From assembly GCA_045646465.1 (NCBI GenBank), contig JAZRKT010000114.1, positions 1-58,108 on the forward strand: a stretch of 58,108 nucleotides of DNA, given 5' to 3'. Source of the stretch: UMGS1387 sp045646465 (GTDB taxonomy: Bacteria > Bacillota > Clostridia > Oscillospirales > CAG-382). Below the pieces are notes generated by a model that saw only the letters and a program-made list of their open reading frames with translations, had not been told where the DNA came from and ran no database searches. Shown here piece by piece: positions 40,915-49,988 of this stretch (positions are counted from its first letter, which is position 1; each line of letters begins with the position of its first letter). A program made the position numbers and the translations under genes.

Positions 40915-43742
40915 TATGCAAGAATTTCGGGGAACGATGCCTTAACAATTGACGCGCATCTTGCACAAAGGTGCTGTTCTTCCCCAAGGTCTGTGCAATC
41001 GTTCTTTACATACCAGCATCTGTCACATTTTGTTCCTTCTGCCGCTTCAACAAGAACTGCTATGCCTGTTTCTGTTTCGCTGAACGCCTTTTCGTTTACT
41101 TCCTTGCTGAGCTTAACCTCAGAGCAAATGAAGATATCATTAAGCTCATCCTTGAAGTTTTCAAAGAAGTTATATGTTTCATCGTCCTTAATATAAATTG
41201 TAACTGAAGCATCAAGGCTCTTACCGATAAGCTTTTCTGCTCTCGCAAGTTCAAGAGCCTTCATTACGTCATCTCTGTATGCAAACAGCTTATTATAAGC
41301 CTCTGCAACATCCGAGAAAGAATACTTTTCATCGTACAGAGGAATATCGTTAAGGAACACACTTTCTGCGTTATCAGAATCAACATGGCTCATAAACTGC
41401 CACAGCTCTTCTGCTGTAAACGAAAGGATAGGAGCAAGAAGTCTTGTAAGTCCGTTAAGAACAAAGTACATTGCCGTCTGTGCACTTCTTCTTGCTTTGC
41501 TGTCCTTAGCTTCAACATACACTCTATCCTTTGAAATGTCAACATAAAGCTTAGACAGATCAATTGCACAGAAGTTATGAATATCGTGATAAATGAGGTG
41601 GAATTCATAGCTGTCATATGCCTTCTTTACTCTGTCACAAAGTGCATTGAACTGAGAAACAATCCACTTATCAATAGCTTCAAGTTCGTCAAGGGCCATC
41701 ATATCCTTATTAGGATCAAAGTCCTCTTCGGGTGTGCCGAGGTTAGCAAGAAGGATACGGGAAGTATTTCTGATTTTTCTGTAAATTTCGGAAAGCTGCT
41801 TGAAAATAGCATCCGAAACTCTTACGTCAACTCTATAGTCGCTGGAAGCAACCCAGAGTCTGAGCAAATCACCGCCATAAACCTTAATAACATCTTCGGG
41901 ATATACAGAGTTTCCAAGAGACTTATGCATCGCCTTGCCTTCGCCGTCAACAACCCAGCCGTGTGTAAGCACCTGCTTATAGGGTGCTCCCTGACCTTTT
42001 GCTGCAACTGCAGTAAGAAGTGAGGACTGGAACCAACCTCTGTACTGGTCAGCACCTTCAAGATAAAGGTCGGCAGGCCACGTTACGTCGTTATTATCTT
42101 CAAGTACACCAAAGTGTGTTGAGCCTGAGTCAAACCAGCAGTCAAGGGTATCTGTTTCCTTAACAAAGTGAGTTTTTCCGCACTTGGGACATACAAAGCC
42201 CTCAGGAAGAAGCTCAGTCGCTTCCATATCAAACCAGGCATTTGAGCCCTTCTGAGCAAAGATATTGCTAATCTTACCTATTGTTTCATCATTACAGATA
42301 ATTTCGCCGCAATCCTCGCAATAGAACACAGGAATGGGAAGACCCCATTTTCTTTGTCTTGATATACACCAGTCTGCTCTTTCACGGATCATAGAAACCA
42401 TTCTTGTTCCGCCCCACTCGGGAAGCCACTGAACACTTTCACAAGCCTGTACAGCTTCGTCCTTGAAGGATTCAACAGAGCAGAACCACTGAGGAGTTGC
42501 ACGGAAGATGATAGGATTCTTACATCTCCAGCAGTGGGGATACTGATGGGCGATTTCCTCACTTGAGAACAGTGCACCTGACTGTTTAAGATCTTCAAGA
42601 ATTGCAACATTTGACTCATCATATCTGAGACCAGCAAACTTACCTGCAAGCTCATTCTGATAGCCTCTGTCGTCAACGGCCACTTCTACGGGAAGACCGT
42701 ATCTCATACCTGTAAAATAGTCATCAGCACCGTAAGAGGGAGCAGTATGAACACAACCTGTACCGCTTTCCATTGTTACGTATTCAGCTACCGTAAGAAG
42801 GCTTTCTCTGTCAAGGAAAGGATGGTAAGCAGTCATATATTCAAGCTCACCGCCTGCAAATTCCTTAACGATTTCGTATTCAGCAACGCCGCCTGCATTC
42901 ATTGTCTTTTCTGCAAGTGCTTCGGCTGTTACATAAAAATTACCATCATTTGCCTTGATAAGAACATACTTTTCTCTGGGGTGAACGGTTATTGCCACGT
43001 TACCGGGAAGAGTCCAGGTAGTGGTTGTCCAGATGATGAAGTATGTCTTACTCTTATCGCAAACGCCTTCAAAGAGACCCTTATCATCCTTAAGAAGGAA
43101 TTTTACATAAATAGATGTACAGGTATCCTCTGCGTATTCAATTTCAGCTTCAGCAAGAGCAGTTTCATCGGAAGGACACCAGTAAACAGGCTTAAGTCCC
43201 TTGTAGATATAGCCCTTTTTGAACATTTCGCCGAATACCCTAACTTCCTTTGCTTCAAAAGCAGGCTTCATGGTAAGATAAGGATTTTCCCAATCACCAA
43301 GAACTCCAAGTCTCTTGAAGGAAGCCATCTGAATATCAACAAAGTTCTCAGCAAACTGCTGACAAGCGCTCCTAAATTCGGAAGTAGACATCTTTTTTCT
43401 ATCAAGCTTGCTCTTCTTGATAATTGCGCTTTCAATAGGCATACCGTGGTTATCCCAGCCGGGAATGTAGGGAGTATAGAAGCCCTGCATTGACTTAGAC
43501 TTATTTATAATATCCTTAAGCACCTTATTCATAGCGGTACCCATATGGATATTTCCGTTTGAAAAGGGAGGTCCGTCATGAAGCACAAAGCTTGTATTAC
43601 CCTTGTTCTTTTCAAGCATTTTGCCGTATACGTTGTTTTCTTCCCACTTCTGCTGTGTTGCAGGCTCTCTCTGAGGAAGATTTGCTCTCATAGAAAACTC
43701 TGTTTTGGGAAGATTAAGTGTCTTTCCGAAATCCTTTGACAT
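40914..43742 (-). CDS. ileS: Isoleucyl-tRNA synthetase
   Basis: The 942-residue protein has the HIGH motif as HMGT in FSNGNIHMGTAMNK, the KMSKS motif as KAMHKSLGN, the editing (CP1) domain between them, and a C-terminal zinc site CDRCW...CARC. It charges tRNA-Ile and edits Val-tRNA. The 113-bp upstream gap is too short for the T-box leader often found before ileS in Firmicutes, and I see no T-box motif; expression probably depends on read-through from divIVA. It is the bacterial-type IleRS with the zinc tail. Confidence 0.97.
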   Translation of the reverse strand: MSKDFGKTLNLPKTEFSMRANLPQREPATQQKWEENNVYGKMLEKNKGNTSFVLHDGPPFSNGNIHMGTAMNKVLKDIINKSKSMQGFYTPYIPGWDNHGMPIESAIIKKSKLDRKKMSTSEFRSACQQFAENFVDIQMASFKRLGVLGDWENPYLTMKPAFEAKEVRVFGEMFKKGYIYKGLKPVYWCPSDETALAEAEIEYAEDTCTSIYVKFLLKDDKGLFEGVCDKSKTYFIIWTTTTWTLPGNVAITVHPREKYVLIKANDGNFYVTAEALAEKTMNAGGVAEYEIVKEFAGGELEYMTAYHPFLDRESLLTVAEYVTMESGTGCVHTAPSYGADDYFTGMRYGLPVEVAVDDRGYQNELAGKFAGLRYDESNVAILEDLKQSGALFSSEEIAHQYPHCWRCKNPIIFRATPQWFCSVESFKDEAVQACESVQWLPEWGGTRMVSMIRERADWCISRQRKWGLPIPVFYCEDCGEIICNDETIGKISNIFAQKGSNAWFDMEATELLPEGFVCPKCGKTHFVKETDTLDCWFDSGSTHFGVLEDNNDVTWPADLYLEGADQYRGWFQSSLLTAVAAKGQGAPYKQVLTHGWVVDGEGKAMHKSLGNSVYPEDVIKVYGGDLLRLWVASSDYRVDVRVSDAIFKQLSEIYRKIRNTSRILLANLGTPEEDFDPNKDMMALDELEAIDKWIVSQFNALCDRVKKAYDSYEFHLIYHDIHNFCAIDLSKLYVDISKDRVYVEAKDSKARRSAQTAMYFVLNGLTRLLAPILSFTAEELWQFMSHVDSDNAESVFLNDIPLYDEKYSFSDVAEAYNKLFAYRDDVMKALELARAEKLIGKSLDASVTIYIKDDETYNFFENFKDELNDIFICSEVKLSKEVNEKAFSETETGIAVLVEAAEGTKCDRCWYVKNDCTDLGEEQHLCARCASIVKASFPEILA

Positions 43743-43800
43743 TTAGAGTAGCTCCTTTTATATTGAAATAGTCTTAAACAAAAAATGTTTTAATCACGAA

Positions 43801-43838
43801 ATATCGGCAAAGGCCCCAAAACAAGGCATTGCCGACAT
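43801..43838 (-). terminator. Possible partial terminator between divIVA and ileS
   Basis: On the minus strand ATGTCGGCAATGCC pairs imperfectly with GGCCTTTGCCGATAT, followed by TTTCG. The U-run is weak, which would allow read-through into ileS. Confidence 0.4.
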
Positions 43839-43855
43839 CAATTATTCAGTAATTG

Positions 43856-44458
43856 TCAGCCGTTATTTTCTTCAGCCGCAAGCACGTCCGCTTCAGGCTG
43901 AGGTTCTTCGGCTGTCATATCAACACCTGCATCACCCTTTGAAAGCTTTTCATGTGCAAGCACAACAGCTTTTTCTTCAAGCTGGTCATCTGTAAGCACC
44001 GGAGTAACATCTTCATCGGGCATAAGGTTATCAATCATAGTTAGATGCTTTTTATACGCTTCGTAAAGCTCGTTTTTGAACTGAGCAACCGCCAATTCGC
44101 ACTGTGTCAGCTTATCTCTTTCAGCACTCACCTTTTCTCTGTAAGCGGATAGAATTCTGTCACAGCTTTCGGATACGGCATTTTTGATTTCTGCCGCTTT
44201 TTCCTTGGCGTCATTGACTATGGCATCTGCCATTTTCTGAGCATTTACGATTGTTGCGGAAATTGTACTCTCCTCATTCTTAGCAACATCAAGCTGTTCA
44301 AGAGCTACCGCATATTTACGTTCAAGCTCCTGATGCTCAAGGTATGCCTCGTTATACTTATTGAGAAGATGAACTATATATCCGTCTACTTCACCTGTTG
44401 CATATCCCTTCAAGGTCTTTGAAAATGCAGTAGGTCTTAAATCCTGAGGAGAAATCAT
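43856..44458 (-). CDS. divIVA: DivIVA-family cell-division/polarity protein
   Basis: The 200-residue protein has the N-terminal DivIVA membrane-binding motif MISPQDLRPTAFSKTLKGYATGEVDGYIVHLLNKY, then a long coiled coil (about 40-145) and an acidic C-terminal tail (EEPQPEADVLAAEENNG). It binds negatively curved membrane at septa and poles and recruits division and wall-synthesis proteins. It lies between ylmH and ileS, the standard Firmicutes position. Confidence 0.94.
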   Translation of the reverse strand: MISPQDLRPTAFSKTLKGYATGEVDGYIVHLLNKYNEAYLEHQELERKYAVALEQLDVAKNEESTISATIVNAQKMADAIVNDAKEKAAEIKNAVSESCDRILSAYREKVSAERDKLTQCELAVAQFKNELYEAYKKHLTMIDNLMPDEDVTPVLTDDQLEEKAVVLAHEKLSKGDAGVDMTAEEPQPEADVLAAEENNG

Positions 44459-44471
44459 AATTATACCATCC

Positions 44472-45260
44472 TTAAATCATTTTATGGACAATTACTTTTG
44501 TCCTTCCCTTTTTGGTAAGTCCGCCAAGCTCGTGCACAACAAATCTGCCATAGCCTCTTACGGAAATTACATCACCCTCGCAGACGGCAACATCACACCG
44601 CCGTGCTTCAAAGTGATTTAAATTTACATTTGACACGTTAATCATCTGCTTTGCTTTTTCTCTGGACACACCTGTACACAGAGAAACAATACAGTCAAGT
44701 CTGTCAGATGCCACAGTTCCGCTTACCACCGAAAACTGAAGTTTGATTTCAGGCAGCTCACCTTCATCAACTATTCTGATTTTAACCTTGTCCCTGGCAA
44801 CGCTTTCAAGAGACGAGCACACATATTCCGCCGCAACCGATGTCATACTCAGATATGCGCTTTTATCGTCGGGCAGATAAATATCACCAAGAACCTCACG
44901 CTTGATTCCAAGTCCCAGCACCGAGCCTAAAACATCTCTGTGCCCAAAGGAATTAAAGCCAGAGCCTTTAATCTCAACTGTCGAAACATCAAACATTTCG
45001 TAAAGCTCGGTCTCATTCTCAAAACCGCCGTAAATATCTGACGGGAAAAGTCCTATCCTTACTCTCTGAGCTTGCTTGAAACCACCAAAGCTTACAACCC
45101 TGATACTGTGGGAAAAGCATTTGAAAACCTCAAGAGCCTGCTGCTTACTGCGACCGTCAAGAAAATACGTGAATGTCGGAGAATAAGTATCAAGCGCCTT
45201 ATTGCAAAGCTCCGTCATTCTTTGTTTAAATAGCGATTCCTCTTTTGTTTCGGCAATCAT
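44472..45260 (-). CDS. ylmH: YlmH-family S4-domain RNA-binding protein
   Basis: This 262-residue protein has a C-terminal S4 domain, RLDCIVSLCTGVSREKAKQMINVSNVNLNHFEA. The N-terminal two thirds follow the YlmH pattern (FTYFLDGRSKQQALEVF, VLGSVLGLGIKREVLGDIYL). YlmH proteins bind RNA or ribosomes and are implicated in rescue of stalled nascent chains. The start overlaps the yggT stop (ATGA). Confidence 0.92.
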   Translation of the reverse strand: MIAETKEESLFKQRMTELCNKALDTYSPTFTYFLDGRSKQQALEVFKCFSHSIRVVSFGGFKQAQRVRIGLFPSDIYGGFENETELYEMFDVSTVEIKGSGFNSFGHRDVLGSVLGLGIKREVLGDIYLPDDKSAYLSMTSVAAEYVCSSLESVARDKVKIRIVDEGELPEIKLQFSVVSGTVASDRLDCIVSLCTGVSREKAKQMINVSNVNLNHFEARRCDVAVCEGDVISVRGYGRFVVHELGGLTKKGRTKVIVHKMI

Positions 45261-45526
45261 ATAATACTGCTCACCACCGACAAAAGAAGAAATGTAACAA
45301 AGAAAGGAATGTCTATCATCATAGGCACATTTATTCCCAAAGCATCAAACAGAGCTCTGACGGGAGTAATTACCCATTCAGTTACCGTAAAAAGGAACTC
45401 ACCCACAGGCGATTCGCCAAGTCCAGGAAACCACGAAAATATGGCTCTCAGGAACATCATAAGCATAAGAATATCAAGTATAAGGCTCACCGTTGCCTTA
45501 ACTACCGCCAAAGCAAGTATAAGCAT
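45257..45526 (-). CDS. YggT-family membrane protein
   Basis: This 89-residue protein has two hydrophobic segments and the central RAIFSWFPGLGESPVGEFLFTVTEWVITPVRALF characteristic of YggT/YlmG. It is a small integral membrane protein that may influence division or nucleoid distribution; mechanism unknown. It lies 3 bp after sepF and overlaps ylmH by 4 bp, with no strong SD of its own. Confidence 0.92.
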   Translation of the reverse strand: MLILALAVVKATVSLILDILMLMMFLRAIFSWFPGLGESPVGEFLFTVTEWVITPVRALFDALGINVPMMIDIPFFVTFLLLSVVSSII

Positions 45527-45529
45527 TAT

Positions 45530-46015
45530 TTAGAAGCCTGCAGTTGTGTCTTCAGGAACTTCAGTTGAAGCCTGCTGAGGCTGAGCCTGTGCAGCCATAC
45601 CTACCGCTTCTCTTGATACAGCAACATTGCTGGGAGTAATTGCATATGTGTTATCGGCAACCTTCTGAATACCGCCGGAAAGTGCATAAGCTGCACCTGA
45701 AAGGAAGTCGATAAGTCTTCTTGCTGTTTCTCTGTTTGTGTTTTCAAGGTTGAGAAGAACAGTCTTCTTGGAAAGAAGAAGGTCTGCTATCTGTGTTACT
45801 GTTTCATAGCTCTTGGGTGTAACAACCTTCATTTCAATTGCGCTGGATGTACCCATAACAACATTGGCGCCGCTTCTGGGCTGATATGCATTTTCCTGTG
45901 CGTGCGCAGGTGAGGTCATAAGCTCCTCGTCCTGGTTTTCAAAATCGTTTTCGTAACCGTCATCTACATCCTGTGTGTTAGGGAAAAGCTTGCCTGCAAG
46001 ATCCTTAAAATTCAT
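45530..46015 (-). CDS. sepF: Cell division protein SepF
   Basis: The 161-residue protein starts at ATG 46015 after GGAGG. An N-terminal amphipathic membrane-targeting helix (MNFKDLAGKLF) and an acidic linker are followed by the SepF core VVTPKSYETVTQIADLLLSKKTVLLNLENTNRETARRLIDFLSGAAYALSGGIQKVADNTYAITPSNV. It polymerises and tethers FtsZ to the membrane in Gram-positives. A Gln/Ala tail follows the core. Confidence 0.96.
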   Translation of the reverse strand: MNFKDLAGKLFPNTQDVDDGYENDFENQDEELMTSPAHAQENAYQPRSGANVVMGTSSAIEMKVVTPKSYETVTQIADLLLSKKTVLLNLENTNRETARRLIDFLSGAAYALSGGIQKVADNTYAITPSNVAVSREAVGMAAQAQPQQASTEVPEDTTAGF

Positions 46016-46050
46016 TGTTTAAATCCTCCTATGATTAAAAATAATTTAAT

Positions 46051-46830
46051 TTAAGTTCTGCTGCCAAACAGACTCCGTCCGATACGAACAATATTTGCTC
46101 CTTCTGTAACAGCTTGTTCATAATCGTCCGACATACCCATTGACAGATATTGCATATATATATTATCTAATTTTTTTTGCGATATGTCAAGAAATAATTT
46201 CATAATTTTTTTAAAAAAGTCACGATTTTTGTAACTTATTTTTGAACACGACACATTTTCTTGATTTTCGACGTCATTCTCTGCGTCATTTTCGCAAGAC
46301 AGATCAGATATGCACTTTGGCGGAATAGTCATAAATCCGCACACTCTGATATTGGCAAGACTTGCTATTTCTTTTAAAAATTCTTCTGCATCCTCGGGTC
46401 TGATACCACCCTTCGATTCTTCATTGCCGATATTTATTTCAACAAGCACATTCATAACTTTCCCGATTTTTGCGCACTGCTTATCAATTTCCTTTGCAAG
46501 CTTTACCGAATCAACGGAATGTATCATACTCACCTTATCGACAATATACTTTACCTTGTTTGTCTGCAGCGTACCTATAAAGTGAATGTCAACCTTATCT
46601 TTGTTGATAAAATCGTATTTTTCAAGCAGCTCCTGCACTCTGTTTTCTCCGATGCAGGTGATGCCGTTATCAATGGCAAAATTGATGGTATCAGCATCTA
46701 CCGTTTTTGTTGCGGCAAGAAATATTACATCATCAGGGTTTCTGCCTGCTGCAATTGCTGCCTGTTTTATATTCTGCTTTGCTTCATTTATTTTTTGCAA
46801 AACAACCTCGTTTGAAAATTTACCTTCCAC
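46051..46830 (-). CDS. YggS/PLPBP-family pyridoxal phosphate homeostasis protein, with insertion
   Basis: The 259-residue protein starts at GTG 46830 with GGAGAG 6 bp upstream. PLP-binding Lys42 lies in FLAATKTVD; other motifs are GENRVQELLEK, HFIGTLQTNKVK, SVDS, EINIGNEESKGG and LSMGMSDDYEQAV...VRIGRSLFG. It binds PLP without known catalytic activity and buffers cellular PLP. It is longer than the usual 225-235 residues because of an Asn/Glu/Ser/Cys-rich insertion after MTIPPK (about residues 174-202), where neighbouring DNA is AT-rich. The flanking motifs are intact, so the protein is probably functional. Confidence 0.93.
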   Translation of the reverse strand: MEGKFSNEVVLQKINEAKQNIKQAAIAAGRNPDDVIFLAATKTVDADTINFAIDNGITCIGENRVQELLEKYDFINKDKVDIHFIGTLQTNKVKYIVDKVSMIHSVDSVKLAKEIDKQCAKIGKVMNVLVEINIGNEESKGGIRPEDAEEFLKEIASLANIRVCGFMTIPPKCISDLSCENDAENDVENQENVSCSKISYKNRDFFKKIMKLFLDISQKKLDNIYMQYLSMGMSDDYEQAVTEGANIVRIGRSLFGSRT

Positions 46831-46841
46831 GACATTCTCTC

Positions 46842-48128
46842 CTATCCTACAATTTTTCCGTCAAACAGCTCTTTACCCGAAACAATGACATTATCGTAAA
46901 GAGAAATCTGTTTATACGGCGACTCAGCCTTTTCTTCTTCAAAAGCATCAGAGCTTTTTCCGTAACGAACAATGTAATAGTTATCAGTTTCGTCAATAAT
47001 ATCAACACTTCTGTAGTGAATGACATCACCGATAAGCACATAGACACCGTTAACGCCGTCAATAACTCTCAATGCTTTTTTGGGAATAGACAGTCCGCTT
47101 GTTTCCTTCAGTACGATTTCTGCCTTCTGTCCCCTTTTGAAATTAAAATCATCAGGCATTACGTTTGCACGGAAAACAGCTAGTGCCTCAGCTGAAGTGG
47201 TTTCAGTTATTTTACGTATAAGCTTCATTGTAATTTCGGCATCTCCGCTTTCGGGATACGTCAGCTTATAGCTTTTGTTTTCTTCAAGAAACGCCGCCTT
47301 ATCCGACGGAATTTCGCACACGGTATACCAAACATAATCATTGATTATCTTCACCGCCCCTGATGCCGCAAGGCTTAAATCACTGTCAGACTGAGTGAGC
47401 TCTTTAAAGCTTTCAAGCGTAAGTGTATCAACAAGATCAACAGTAAAAATTTCCTCATAACCGTCCGTTTCTCCGTAAAAATATCCAGACGATGACGCAT
47501 ACACCGAGCTTGAATTGGTATTTATCTTTCTTTCAATAGCATTTCTTCTTTTGATGAGCTCTTCTCTTTCATTAGTGTAATCGCTTTCGGTATTTACAAT
47601 AAGGTCGCGTCTGTTAAGCTCAACAAGAAGAAGTGCAGATGCATCAACGGCATCGGAAATTTTCCCTTTTGATGCGCTTGAATAAACGTCGCTGAATATT
47701 TCCCCGATATCTCCGTCGATTTTTGACAGGTCAGTTATAACATACCTTGAATCAACGCTGCTGTCATCGATTATTGCAATACGTCTGTCTATTCTGTTGA
47801 TTTCATCCTGCAAAACAGAATCCTCTTCATTGGGATAAATGTTTGCAAGCAGCTGACCCTTGGAAACTCTTTCACCATCGGAAACCACCGTTACCGTTGT
47901 TCCGTTATTATCCTTTGCCAACACCGTTTCATCCCTGAAAACATATGCTCTTGCATCAACGCTGTCATTAACCGTCACAAGCACAGCTGTTTCGGTGAGA
48001 ATATCGGAATCAAAATTTGCCGTCGCCTGAAGCCACATATATACTACAAGTCCTGCTCCCGCAAAAACAAAAATAAGAGCTTTAAGCAGTTTTATGGGAT
48101 CAGGCAGCAGCTTTGAAAATTTATCCAT
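46842..48128 (-). CDS. HlyD-like membrane-anchored protein of the cell-division cluster
   Basis: The 428-residue protein starts at ATG 48128 (MDKFSKLLPDP), with GGGAGG 9 bp upstream, overlapping miaA by one base (TGATG). It has one N-terminal transmembrane segment (ALIFVFAGAGLVVYMWLQ). A lipoyl/barrel-sandwich half follows (VTVVSDGERVSKGQLLANIYP), then a helical hairpin (about 110-210), and a beta-rich C-terminal part (GQKAEIVLKETSGLSIPKKALRV). This is the layout of periplasmic adaptor proteins, but no ABC or RND partner is adjacent. Similar genes recur next to yggS/sepF in Clostridia; role unknown. Confidence 0.75.
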   Translation of the reverse strand: MDKFSKLLPDPIKLLKALIFVFAGAGLVVYMWLQATANFDSDILTETAVLVTVNDSVDARAYVFRDETVLAKDNNGTTVTVVSDGERVSKGQLLANIYPNEEDSVLQDEINRIDRRIAIIDDSSVDSRYVITDLSKIDGDIGEIFSDVYSSASKGKISDAVDASALLLVELNRRDLIVNTESDYTNEREELIKRRNAIERKINTNSSSVYASSSGYFYGETDGYEEIFTVDLVDTLTLESFKELTQSDSDLSLAASGAVKIINDYVWYTVCEIPSDKAAFLEENKSYKLTYPESGDAEITMKLIRKITETTSAEALAVFRANVMPDDFNFKRGQKAEIVLKETSGLSIPKKALRVIDGVNGVYVLIGDVIHYRSVDIIDETDNYYIVRYGKSSDAFEEEKAESPYKQISLYDNVIVSGKELFDGKIVG

Positions 48129-49072
48129 CAAATTTCCTCCCCAAGATACTCCGACACAAGTGCAATAGCCTTTTCGCACATTTCCCTGTCGGTAAGATTA
48201 TCTCTGTATATCCACTTAATATCAGCATTTTTCTTAAACCACGTAAGCTGTCTTTTTGCGTAACGTCTTGAATTTCGCTTAAGAATTTCGATACATTCTT
48301 CAAGTGTCATTTCACCGTTGAAATAAGGTAAAAACTCTTTATAAGCAATTGCCTGTGAAGCTGTTTTTGTCGTGAGCACACCTTCATCATACAGACTTTT
48401 TGCTTCGTCAAGCAGTCCCGCTTCAAGCATTAAGTCAACACGCTTATCAATTCTGTCATACAGCCTTTGTCTGTCCTCAAAATCAAGCCCTATAACAATG
48501 CAGTCCTTAGGCTTTGCATTGATTTTTGAGCGTCTGTTCCACTCACTTGCACTCACTCCCGTTGTTTCGTAAACCTCAACGGCGCGAAGCACTCTTTTAA
48601 CGTTATTTTTATCAATGCTTTGCGCCGATTCTTCATCAATTTCGCAAAGCCGTCGGTACAAGGCCTCGCTCCCGTTATTTTCAAGAAAGCTGACAACACG
48701 GTTATGCACATCAGGGTTATTTTCAAAGGAATCGAATTCAATTCCCGACAAAAAGCTTGTAATATAAAGTCCCGTTCCACCGCAAAAAACAGGCAGAACT
48801 CCCCTGTCATCAAGCTCGCTTACCACAGTTGAAGCATCCTTAACATAGTCAGAAACAGAATATTCCTCTCCGGGCTCAAGAAAGTCCACAAGATGATGTG
48901 GCACGCCGTCCATTTCCTCGGATGTCGGTTTTGCCGTACCGATATTCATTCTTTTATAAACCTGCATTGAATCGCAGGAAACAACTTCACCGCAAAAGCG
49001 TTTTGCGATAACAACCGCAAGTGAGCTTTTTCCCGATGCCGTAGGCCCTACGACAGCAATCATTTTACCCAT
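48128..49072 (-). CDS. miaA: tRNA dimethylallyltransferase
   Basis: The 314-residue protein starts MGKMIAVVGPTASGKSSLAV at ATG 49072 (GAAGG upstream), overlapping the transporter gene by 8 bp. It has a P-loop GPTASGKS, CDSMQVYKRMNIGTAKP, and a later RRYAKRQLTWFKK. It adds the isopentenyl group to A37 of tRNAs that read UNN codons. MiaA also contains VVSFLENNGSEALYRRL in its insertion domain. Position before the HlyD-like gene is common in this lineage. Confidence 0.95.
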   Translation of the reverse strand: MGKMIAVVGPTASGKSSLAVVIAKRFCGEVVSCDSMQVYKRMNIGTAKPTSEEMDGVPHHLVDFLEPGEEYSVSDYVKDASTVVSELDDRGVLPVFCGGTGLYITSFLSGIEFDSFENNPDVHNRVVSFLENNGSEALYRRLCEIDEESAQSIDKNNVKRVLRAVEVYETTGVSASEWNRRSKINAKPKDCIVIGLDFEDRQRLYDRIDKRVDLMLEAGLLDEAKSLYDEGVLTTKTASQAIAYKEFLPYFNGEMTLEECIEILKRNSRRYAKRQLTWFKKNADIKWIYRDNLTDREMCEKAIALVSEYLGEEI

Positions 49073-49988
49073 TGACCTTCGCCTTTCTTTCTGGTATCTG
49101 AGCAATTATAATGGCAGTAAACATAACAACACAGCCGACAGCTTCCTGTGCGGAAGGAAGTCTGCCAAGCACCACAATCTGCGAAAGCACTGCGAACACC
49201 GATTCAAGGCTCATAAGCAACGATGCGATAACAGGAGGAGTTTTTTTCTGTCCCACTATCTGAAGCGTATAAGCTATGCCGCTTGAGCAGATACCTGCAT
49301 ACAGTATAGGAAATGCTCCCTGTACTATGCCGTCAATTGTAGGCTGTTCAAATATAAGCATAAGAACGCAGGAAATTGTACCTGCAACAAGAAACTGCAT
49401 AAGACTGAGCTTGACTTCATCAATCTTTGTTACAAAAAGGTCGACAACAATAATGTGAAGCGCAAATGAAAAAGCACACAGAATTACAAAAAAGTCGCCG
49501 ATACCAACTGCCATTGTACCGCCCGATAGCTTTGATAAATCAATGCAAAGCAGGAAAAGACCTGCGACAGCAAGCGCAATACAGCCCCATACTCTTACTC
49601 CCACTCTTTTTCTTGCGAAAAGTCCGTAAACAGGTACAAGCAAAATATACATAGCCGTAATAAAGCCTGCCTTTCCCGATTCAGAGCCAAGAGACATACC
49701 TATCTGCTGCAAATTCATCGACAGACAAAGCACAAGTCCGCAGGCAATTCCGCCTAAAAGCAGATTTTTATTGTCCTGCTTTGTTGGTTTTACATATGTA
49801 CCCTTTGCCTTTTTGAAAGCCGTCATAATTGCTATTACAACCAGCAAAAATGCAGAGCCCACAATACTTCTTACACCTTGAAAGGTAAAAGCACCCACAG
49901 TATTCACTTCCTGAGCAACAAAGGTACTGCCCCACAAAAGTGCCGCAAGTGTAAGGCAAAAGTTGCCGGCAAACATTTTATTATTCAT
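49065..49988 (-). CDS. DMT-superfamily (EamA) transporter
   Basis: The 307-residue protein has about ten hydrophobic helices and two EamA repeats, beginning FAGNFCLTLAALLWGSTFVAQ. It is a probable inner-membrane carrier of a small metabolite; substrate cannot be assigned. ATG 49988 overlaps the cca stop (TAATG) behind GGAGTG. Confidence 0.9.
   Translation of the reverse strand: MNNKMFAGNFCLTLAALLWGSTFVAQEVNTVGAFTFQGVRSIVGSAFLLVVIAIMTAFKKAKGTYVKPTKQDNKNLLLGGIACGLVLCLSMNLQQIGMSLGSESGKAGFITAMYILLVPVYGLFARKRVGVRVWGCIALAVAGLFLLCIDLSKLSGGTMAVGIGDFFVILCAFSFALHIIVVDLFVTKIDEVKLSLMQFLVAGTISCVLMLIFEQPTIDGIVQGAFPILYAGICSSGIAYTLQIVGQKKTPPVIASLLMSLESVFAVLSQIVVLGRLPSAQEAVGCVVMFTAIIIAQIPERKAKVNG

Noticed and set aside
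43743..43855. T-box riboswitch before ileS
   Set aside because: The 113-bp gap is too short and I see no T-box sequence, specifier loop or antiterminator arrangement.
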